Source of the DNA: Phalacrocorax aristotelis
Lineage: Eukaryota > Chordata > Aves > Suliformes > Phalacrocoracidae
DNA: 64,000 bases
Direction of reading: 5' to 3'
Assembly: GCF_949628215.1 (NCBI RefSeq)
Contig: NC_134276.1
Coordinates: 69,356,233-69,420,232 of the forward strand
The translations under genes and the position numbers were made by a program. The first letter of the stretch is position 1, and the number at the start of each line of letters is the position of its first letter. The notes below the pieces were generated by a model. The model was not told the DNA's origin. It was given only the letters and a program-made list of their open reading frames with translations, and ran no database searches. This document shows positions 58,401-64,000 of this stretch, piece by piece.

Positions 58401-61400
58401 AACATTCCAAATCATGTGTCCAAGTGTGATAGTTACCTTAATGTCATGGTTTTTGTGTAGCAAGAAGGTACTTTCAAGAAAAGTATCGGTGCAAGCTGTT
58501 AATAGGCTATGGAGCTCTTTAATATTAAACTTTTGAACTTTGCCTCTTAAAGATACTGGATATTTTGAAGTCTGTTGCTTCAACAGTGATGGCGAGTAGT
58601 TGGAATAGGAGTCTTTTCTGGTGACCTGGAGGTGAAATAGCTTTTTGCTGTCAATGTATTTTGTAGAGTTTAAATTACTAAAGAGAAAGCTGGCCAAAAG
58701 GGTCTGTGAATCATTCAGTTGCTTCTTATCTGTCGTGACTGGGGACTAGTTCAGTGGGAACTCAGATGGGCTTTCACAAGCTCCCTGCCCACATGGGCAG
58801 ATTCATTCTGTTAGAATATCACTGTCGTAATCCTACAGGAAGAATGTTCTTCTGAGTAGCTGAAGTCAGCTTCTTAAGGATTCATGCAGACCTTGCATGA
58901 CACCTGGAAGTTTCTCAGGAGTAAACACAGGAATCGGCAAGCCAAGTGAACTTTGGTAGATGATTTTCTTCACATTATGTTGATACTGTGTCTTTTCCTG
59001 GAATGCGTTCTAAATTCTGATTTTTCTCTGAATGCAGTCTCTACAGCGCTGAGCTGATAAGACAACAGTTGAGCAGTTATTTTTTATTATATTGCCTCTA
59101 TTCAGAGATGATTGCTAGTAGGGGAGGTATTTCAGCTGAGACTTAATACTCTGGCACTTTCATTCAGAAGAGCTCAAGTCCTTGTCCTGTTGTGCATGAT
59201 TTATGTACTTGCTCAGTTCTCTAAAGTGACTAGGCCAAAGACTTCTGTGTGCAGGAGAAGGAATTGTGTTCATATTATGGATGATAGTGTCGACGTTCAT
59301 TCAATCTGTTGTGTGGGTTGTTTCTGAATTGAATGTGGTAGACCAATTAAAGCATAAAATAAATAAAAATTAAAGTTTCCATATGGGACATTAGATGTTT
59401 TCAATCTGCCTGCAGACAGCAGAAGTGAATCTGTCTAGCAAATACAAACTTTTAAGTGCCTTTGGTGGAGGAAATTTTCAGTAATATTTGTGTCTTTTAG
59501 TAAATGCTGAAGTTACCAAGCATATTGGCACTACTAATTAAATATTTTAATACAACATCATTAATAAAAGAATGCCTGTTGAAACCCCAGGTGCTGGTGC
59601 TTCAATTCTGTTATGGAAATTATTTACTTACAGTATATGATTTTGTAGATTAATATGTCATTGTGATTTGCAGGAAGTCATATTTAGAAATGAAGTATAT
59701 TGACCTTGCTTTTATGAGTGATTACAGGAAGGTTATACAGAGAGCTTCAGTGATAAATCATCTTTTCTTTTTTTAATGTAGCCTCAAGTAATGATGATAA
59801 AATTAATTTATACAGTTGTTTACTTTTCCAGGGGAAATTCAGCTCCTTTTCCAAGTAGCTCTTTAATACCTATGAAAGTGATATGTTAATAAAGCTAACA
59901 CAGATTTATCATAAACACTACTTACAGGTTTAAAGTAATTGGAAACTTCATTCCAGACAAAATTGGTTTGTGCTTTTTTGGGTTTTTTTTGCTTGCATCT
60001 AGCATAGAAGAGTGCTGTAGGCAGTACTTGGTTTGGTTTATGGTTTTTTTTTTTTCCCAAGGGGAGCAAAGACACCTTCTTTTACTGCACAAAAGACATA
60101 TTGCAAGCATCTCTGGAATACTGGAAATAGAAGCAGCAGCAGGGGATTTCCTTGGGCCTCAGCTGAATGAATAGGTTCAGGTCATCTACAGTCAATCTTT
60201 GTCCTGGTCACCACAAAAAGGCAAAACCCTTGGAACATTCAGCAAGGCTGCAGCTTGCTTCCAAGTCAGGATAAGTTTATGGCAGTAGGTTTTCCATGCG
60301 TATTATTTTTCCCTTGGTAAGTGGTGGCACCTGGCAGAGGACTGTTTTCACTCAGTTACTACCGTTCTTTTCTTGTTCCCAGCATTCTGCCAGAAACCTG
60401 TCCTTCCCTCCTGCCTGTTCTGGGATAGTTGGAGCCCTGACATTCTTTCTTTTTTTCAGAGGGCTTCTCCTAAATCCTCTTTCACGTATTGAATGTGCTA
60501 CAAGGAAGTCCTGATAAACCCAAAAGAATACTAGATAGGCCAACTACATGATTCTTTTATTAACTGGTACTTACAATGCCTTTGACACACTGATGGCCCT
60601 GAATTTTTAAGAAGAAAAACAAGTGTGAGAATACAAGAAGTGGATGTTCAAGTTTTTACAAAAGAGAACAGATGTAGTTATCCTTTTTCCTTTTCAGTTT
60701 TTGATAGCTTTTTAGTTGCCTTTGTGTCTTTGCTGGTTTTGGTGGTTTTTTTGTGGCATTTGGTTTTTTGTTTGGGTTTTTTTTGTCATTTAAAAAGAAA
60801 GAATTTCTGCTAATCTGCCTTTTTTCAATAGTGGATGGGGAGGGAGTGGGCAGGATAAATGTTTAGGCTTTGACTAGCCCAAAGGGAAAGAACTTCAGGC
60901 ATCTACATCCTCTACGTCCTTCTCCACACAGACTTTGTCATTGAGGGACATTATCCATTCATTAGATTCCTGGTTGACAATTTCACTCTCCTTTTGTTTT
61001 GTTAGTTGTCACTGTGGCTGAAGAATGGAGATCAACAGCTGAATCACTTTAGAAATATGAATTTGATGATGCAGTCATATAATATTGCTGCTGACACACA
61101 CACGGCTTTTACAAGTCCCCTCATTCTTTGAGGGTGGTGATCTGTCATGTCTTTGTGTGTTCTTGAAAACAGCTTATGAAGTGCAGAGAAAAAAATTGCT
61201 TCTATAGATATGTCTGTCTGGATGTGTCACAACTTGCAGGTCTACTACTTAATGTGTTGACTGCTTCAATACTGAGTTAGTGATTTGTTTGTTTACTGTT
61301 AAAGACTGAGGTTCAGAAAGGGAAAAAATAAAGAGCTTCCTTGTTTCTACATCTGCAATGGAACAAGTACAAGTTTTAAAATATTTTATTTTTGCCTAAT

Positions 61401-62127
61401 TCATTGCAATAAAACATCATAAACTTCCAGGACAGGCAAATGCTGGATGTCAGAGCTAATGGTGTGAGAGGCTGAAAAGATGTGGGCTATGGATCCATTA
61501 AAACTTCCCCCCATCTCCCCTGTTGCATTTGTTAGAAATCTTCCACAAGAATAACCTGATGTTCTGTCATCTCTCTCTTCTGAGAAATGAGAATCGTAGA
61601 GAATTCTCTTACCTTTTTAGGTTTTTTTGGGCTTTGCTGTTGCATAAAAGGGCACAATCCAATTTGAAGGAAAAAAGAAAAAAAATGTAATCTGAAAAGA
61701 GATTTTGTTGATGTGAACGGTTAGCTGAACTTTTCTCCTGACAGTGATGAAATGTGTCAAGCACCTCTCTTGAAATTTTAAATGCTGTAAATACTGAATA
61801 AAAAAATTTAAGCATGGAAATGGAGTTGTTTCCCCTGGGGTAAGCACAGACCTGAAAGCTACTGTTCTTCTGTCTTCATGTTTGTAGACTTTGTCTGGTG
61901 TTTCTGTAAAAAGAAAAAGAAATTTATACCAACTGTCCTAACGCAGATAACTGGAGGAGCAGGGTTTGTGGGTTCTCATCTTACTGACAAACTAATGATG
62001 GATGGCCATGAGGTTACAGTTGTGGACAACTTCTTTACGGGCAGGAAAAGAAATGTGGAGCACTGGATTGGTCATGAGAACTTCGAACTGATAAATCATG
62101 ATGTCGTTGAGCCCCTGTACATTGAAG
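34330..62127 (+). CDS. UXS1: UXS1, UDP-glucuronate decarboxylase 1 (5' portion, six exons joined; 3' end outside window)
   Basis: UXS1 is the NAD-dependent Golgi/ER type II membrane enzyme that decarboxylates UDP-glucuronate to UDP-xylose, the donor for the xylose that starts glycosaminoglycan chains on proteoglycans. Six exons (34330-34426, 48304-48331, 51079-51127, 53213-53256, 57264-57324, 61947-62127) join in frame with GT/AG borders and give residues 1-153. Residues 1-20 are a basic cytosolic tail, about 21-40 the hydrophobic anchor, 41-73 a charged, probably helical stem, and from 94 the SDR Rossmann fold with G96-x-x-G99-x-x-G102 and the probable ribose-binding D120. The usual vertebrate protein is about 420 residues, so roughly 64% is missing to the right, including the catalytic YxxxK. 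The product matches the human protein as I remember it almost residue for residue from 94 onward. The N-terminus is one residue longer than human. Identification is firm; no disruption is seen. Confidence 0.97.
34512..34526 (+). repeat. (GGC)5 run in first intron
   Basis: Five GGC triplets follow a GAG/GGA-rich stretch about 85 bp after the exon 1 donor. Such triplets are common in CpG islands and may vary in length. A second G-run cluster follows at 34575-34596. Confidence 0.75.
35678..35730 (-). mobile_element. Short CR1 3'-end fragment, minus strand
   Basis: About 50 bp beginning CACAGAATCACAGGTTGG and including CATCTAGTCCAACCTG match the CR1 3' tail in reverse. Only the extreme 3' end is present, inside UXS1 intron 1. 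Confidence 0.8.
37713..37726 (+). repeat. Short (TA)n microsatellite in UXS1 intron 1
   Basis: Seven TA dinucleotides in a row form a minor simple repeat. Confidence 0.85.
40169..40191 (+). repeat. C7-T16 homopolymer pair in UXS1 intron 1
   Basis: Seven C are followed directly by sixteen T and then five A. Low-complexity sequence. Confidence 0.9.
41867..42942 (-). mobile_element. CR1 LINE copy, ~1.1 kb, minus strand, in UXS1 intron 1
   Basis: The left end begins CATAGAATGGTTTG, the complement of the CR1 3' end, followed by the familiar GTTGGAAGGGACCTTTAAAG tail. The minus strand then encodes RT and post-RT sequence typical of CR1. Similarity extends through the complement of the segment upstream of FADD to about 42942. 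The copy lies antisense to UXS1. The FADD box is disrupted by a small deletion (QDDIEL in its place near 42700), so the element is dead. Borders are approximate on the right. Confidence 0.92.
42256..42723 (-). pseudogene. CR1 ORF2 remnant (RT thumb and 3' region, 155 codons)
   Basis: This open frame reads [20 protein letters not shown], then [20 protein letters not shown] and [20 protein letters not shown], all hallmarks of the C-terminal part of the CR1 reverse-transcriptase protein. It starts at a chance Met just upstream of the damaged FADD box. It is a preserved but incomplete retrotransposon frame, not a host gene. Confidence 0.88.
46434..46506 (+). mobile_element. Short CR1 fragment with internal deletion, plus strand
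   Basis: The stretch GGCTGGGAGAACTGGGTTTG matches the CR1 region before 'agcctggagaag', and is followed directly by GGACTAGATGATCCCTGAGG and CCCTTCCAACCTGTGA, the CR1 3' tail. The several hundred bases normally between are missing. It is in the same orientation as UXS1, in intron 1. Confidence 0.8.
48304..48331 (+). CDS. UXS1: UXS1 coding exon 2 (28-bp micro-exon, end of membrane anchor)
   Basis: This 28-bp exon encodes the end of the membrane anchor and start of the stem, residues 33-42 ([10 protein letters not shown]), with both outer codons split across introns. The acceptor follows a clean pyrimidine tract ending TTTTCCAG at 48303; the donor is GTAATG at 48332, weaker than consensus. It was placed because it joins exon 1 (phase 1) to exon 3 (phase 2) and restores the vertebrate UXS1 sequence. 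A generic gene finder could easily miss it: it is very short and sits 13.9 kb from exon 1. Skipping it would shift the frame, since 28 is not a multiple of three. Confidence 0.95.
48332..51078 (+). other. UXS1: UXS1 intron 2 (2.7 kb)
   Basis: The intron runs from GTAATG to CCAACAG. It holds ordinary AT-biased sequence and a short T-rich tract near 50573-50589. No mobile element, RNA gene or extra exon is recognised. Confidence 0.88.
51079..51127 (+). CDS. UXS1: UXS1 coding exon 3 (lumenal stem)
   Basis: The 49-bp exon completes Arg42 and encodes residues 43-58 ([16 protein letters not shown]), a charged stretch of the lumenal stem between anchor and catalytic domain. The acceptor is TTGCCAACAG ending at 51078; the donor is GTTAGT at 51128, with T at +3, a tolerated but less common choice. 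Human UXS1, from memory, has a closely similar SIQENGELKIESKIEE here, so the substitutions are conservative. The exon ends in phase 0. Confidence 0.95.
51128..53212 (+). other. UXS1: UXS1 intron 3 (2.1 kb)
   Basis: The intron runs from GTTAGT to ATTTTAG. It contains a 20-base T run at 51964-51983; otherwise nothing is recognised. An open frame of 77 codons starts upstream at 51002, crosses exon 3 in the gene's frame and reads on into this intron. It is read-through, not an alternative product I can support. Confidence 0.88.
51964..51983 (+). repeat. Poly(T) run of 20 in UXS1 intron 3
   Basis: Twenty T in a row are interrupted from two more by a single C on the left. Plain homopolymer; a complementary poly(A) tail of an element is not supported by the flank. 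Confidence 0.9.
53213..53256 (+). CDS. UXS1: UXS1 coding exon 4 (lumenal stem helix)
   Basis: The 44-bp exon encodes residues 59-72 ([14 protein letters not shown]) plus two bases of Ser73. The alternation of hydrophobic and charged residues suggests a helical, possibly coiled-coil, stem segment; in the family the enzyme oligomerises, but the stem's role in that is my inference. The acceptor is CTTTATTTTAG ending at 53212 and the donor is GTATGT at 53257. The exon starts in phase 0 and ends in phase 2, fitting exons 3 and 5. Confidence 0.95.
53257..57263 (+). other. UXS1: UXS1 intron 4 (4.0 kb)
   Basis: The intron runs from GTATGT to TCTGTAG. It holds the A/C-rich low-complexity tract at 54289-54415, a 12-base A run at 53739-53750 and a second A/C-rich patch near 56865-56910. 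Otherwise nothing is recognised. Confidence 0.88.
54289..54415 (+). repeat. A/C-rich low-complexity tract in UXS1 intron 4
   Basis: About 127 bp is almost all A and C, with A runs separated by CC, CCC and CAACC units. On the other strand it is a T/G tract such as GGTTGTTTTTTGG. Similar smaller patches occur near 56865-56910 (same sense) and 9914-9946 and 60738-60785 (opposite sense). Confidence 0.88.
57264..57324 (+). CDS. UXS1: UXS1 coding exon 5 (stem to start of catalytic domain)
   Basis: The 61-bp exon completes Ser73 and encodes residues 74-93 ([20 protein letters not shown]). The last residues are the first beta strand leading into the nucleotide-binding loop, so the intron cuts just before the Rossmann glycine motif. 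The acceptor is AATGTTCTGTAG ending at 57263 and the donor is a perfect GTAAGT at 57325. The segment is essentially the same as in other vertebrate UXS1 proteins. Ends in phase 0. Confidence 0.96.
57325..61946 (+). other. UXS1: UXS1 intron 5 (4.6 kb)
   Basis: The intron runs from a perfect GTAAGT to AACGCAG. It holds a 35-bp tandem duplication at 57874-57929, a run of eight G near 58013-58020 and T/G-rich low-complexity patches near 59978-60056 and 60738-60785. Its 3' end is unusual: the pyrimidine-rich stretch (about 61861-61885) is separated from the acceptor by some 35 A-rich bases. Confidence 0.88.
57874..57929 (+). repeat. 35-bp tandem duplication in UXS1 intron 5
   Basis: The 21-base motif CATCCAAGGCATTCTTAAAC(T) occurs at 57874-57894 and again at 57909-57929, an offset of 35 bp. 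Part of it (CATTCTTAAAC) also occurs at 57899-57909, between the two. The two long copies match base for base, which suggests a recent local duplication. Confidence 0.9.
61947..62127 (+). CDS. UXS1: UXS1 coding exon 6 (Rossmann NAD-binding motif)
   Basis: The 181-bp exon encodes residues 94-153 plus one base. It opens with [11 protein letters not shown], the glycine-rich NAD-binding loop of extended SDR enzymes (G96, G99, G102), followed by [14 protein letters not shown], where D120 is the acidic residue expected to bind the adenosine ribose and select NAD over NADP. It ends with the conserved [11 protein letters not shown]. The donor is GTGAGT at 62128, phase 1. The acceptor AACGCAG at 61946 is preceded by A-rich sequence rather than a pyrimidine tract. 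The reading frame is open upstream to 61878, but that stretch is Lys-rich, follows an intron and has no counterpart in the family, so it is intronic. Confidence 0.97.
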
Positions 62128-64000
62128 GTGAGTAGGCTCTGCTTTGATAGCTGCGCTTTATTGTGCTTTACCCTTGTAAATATGTATGTCTGTAAAGAAA
62201 GGAAATTTATGCACTGACTTCTGGATTGATCCATCTACTTTGTTTATTATTAGACTAATTTCTGTGACCAGCGTGGAGTGAGAGGTTCAGAGCACTTATG
62301 TCACTGAAATCGGTTCTTCCTTTCTGAGTGGACAGGAGGAAAGAAATCTTAAAAACTTCTAATGTGACTGGTTTTATGAAAAGGCAGGATGCCAGTGGGT
62401 CAGTCTGTCTGTCCGATCCATTGTCTTACGTCCCTGTGTGACTGCACAGTCTTACTATGCACACAGTCTGTAGTCTAAATATGTCATGAACTGAGAAGTT
62501 TAATTCGAGGCTGTAGTTACACTAGATGGCATACGTCCTGCAGCTGTGTATAGTCAGTTTAGAGGAGAATAAGGTCTTTCAGAGGGCAAGTCAGCTCACT
62601 TTCTTTGATTGCCTTATGTGTCTTCTGTGGAAAACATTGCCTCTGCTTTAGGTACAAGCATTCCACAACCTGTAGAACAGGAAAATGGCAGCAATGAATT
62701 ACCCAAGTTTCAACAAAAAACCACCCCCCTGCCCTAAACAAAGAAAGAAATAAAAACGCATTCTGCTTCAAAGAAGTGGAAGTAACTCAACATCTAAAAT
62801 ATCATAAACATCAAACTATTATGCTAAATTGTAACAAAGTATTAACATAGATGTATTTGGGAGATATACGTGCTTATAGACTTCTGTGGGAGCGTGTAAG
62901 TATATAGTGAATCAATGAAAATGTTACTCAACTTACACTGCAGTTCTGGAGGGTTTGCTCCATCCCTTCAAAACTTTGTAGCAATGTAGATGTTTTGTAT
63001 TTTTAAACAAACAAACAAAAAGAATCTGAGCTTGTATTTTTTTATTCTTGCTGAATTCTAATGGAATTTCACTGGGAAAATCTCTAGCAATTGCATCTCT
63101 TGTATTATTGCTTGTGATGAATTCCTGACAACACTACTGCAACAGTCCTGCAAAAACATGCAATGCATTGGTTCAGTTACTGGCTGTTGTTTTACTTCAA
63201 ACTTCGGTTTCCACTGACAGGATAATGTGACTAGGATCTTATTAATTGACTCCAGGTGCTGGTAGTTTATACCAATTCAGCTTGTCAGCTTTCCTAATCT
63301 TTCCCCTGTGTTACCTTCTTTGTGACTGATTATACTTGAGACCTTCTCAGAGAATTATCCTTGCTGCTAAAGCTGTTGCCCACTTTACTAGGCAATAATG
63401 GGTGGGAATTCAGAGACCATTCCCCTACCTTTCCCATATTTTGTGCAATTAAGTCACCAATTCCCCATTTTTGCTGACAACAAATTATAACATGTTGTTT
63501 AGTGGACAGTTTATTGAATGTCTTCTCATCCTCCAATGGCATAAATTAAAAGCTGGCATGGCTAAATGTTAAAAACAAATTAACTTTGATATACTGGTAT
63601 AGGAACATGATAAAATTTCATTTCAGTGCAGAGTTTATATTCAAACATACGAAAGGGGATGGGGAGGAAGGTGAGGCAATGAGGGATAGTTTTTGTTGCA
63701 GGTTAACGAGTTGGTGTATGGATCAATACTTCTTTTCTGAGTCCCAGTTTTTCCTTTTCACTTGTAAATAGAAATTGAAATTACTATGAAGTCATGACAA
63801 AAGAAGGTTCCTATCTGAAGAATTCCTGTTTATTTGCTGTCCTGTTTAAACAAGGTCATATAAGGATGTTTGACACTTAAATTCCACGGAGCAGTCAGTA
63901 CTTTATTTCTGAAGAAGACCTCATTTCTGATTGAGAAAGAAAAACATCTGCACTTTTGATATGGAAAGTGAGTTTAGTCTCACTATATTTCTTGGTGCTT
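62128..64000 (+). other. UXS1: UXS1 intron 6, left part (continues past window)
   Basis: The sequence after the GTGAGT donor to the window end is AT-biased and has no recognisable next exon; the expected continuation after residue 153 begins with an acidic/hydrophobic DQIYHLASPAS-type segment, which is absent. No repeat of note is seen apart from short A/C-rich stretches near 62714-62756. Confidence 0.85.

Noticed and set aside
61878..61946. Open frame extending UXS1 exon 6 upstream to a Met
   Set aside because: It is intronic: exon 5 joins at 61947 with the family's continuous sequence, and the extension is a Lys-rich stretch without counterpart.
57325..61946. U12-type (minor) intron 5, suggested by TCCTAAC near the acceptor
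   Set aside because: The donor is a perfect U2-type GTAAGT, without the GTATCCTT or ATATCCTT start required for a minor-class intron.
1..64000. CRISPR arrays, bacterial-style operons, tRNA or rRNA genes
   Set aside because: No regularly spaced direct repeats, no Shine-Dalgarno gene series and no tRNA or rRNA signature; the window is plainly vertebrate.

Overview
This window is nuclear DNA from a bird. The evidence is two long and several short CR1 LINE copies with the avian 8-bp 3'-end repeat, two retroviral LTRs of a type I recognise from neoavian (songbird-like) genomes, intron-rich AT-biased sequence, and one vertebrate gene whose exons can be joined without a gap. The LTR type argues for a non-galliform bird, but I cannot name the species.

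The only gene I can support is the 5' part of UXS1 (UDP-glucuronate decarboxylase 1, UDP-xylose synthase), on the + strand. Six coding exons lie at 34330-34426, 48304-48331, 51079-51127, 53213-53256, 57264-57324 and 61947-62127. They give 460 bases, or 153 complete codons plus one base. The segment encodes the cytosolic tail, the Golgi membrane anchor, the short charged stem and the first Rossmann NAD-binding motif. The catalytic Tyr-x-x-x-Lys half of the enzyme lies beyond the right edge, because intron 6 runs off the window.

Layout: 1 to about 33.8 kb is gene-poor flank upstream of UXS1. It holds a 5'-truncated LTR (4483-4787, minus), a full-length solo LTR (24258-24841, plus), a 0.9-kb CR1 copy (28144-29040, minus) and a few AT-rich blocks that could be conserved regulatory elements. 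About 33.83-35.06 kb is a strong CpG island carrying the promoter, two NRF1-type sites and exon 1. Intron 1 (13.9 kb) contains a 1.1-kb CR1 copy (41867-42942, minus) and two short CR1 tails. Introns 2-6 are mostly plain sequence with homopolymer and A/C-rich tracts.

I found no tRNA, rRNA, CRISPR array or second protein gene. No new system is evident. The points worth checking are the architecture of the UXS1 promoter and 5' leader, the unusual exon 6 acceptor, two long unexplained ORFs upstream, and several candidate conserved non-coding blocks.
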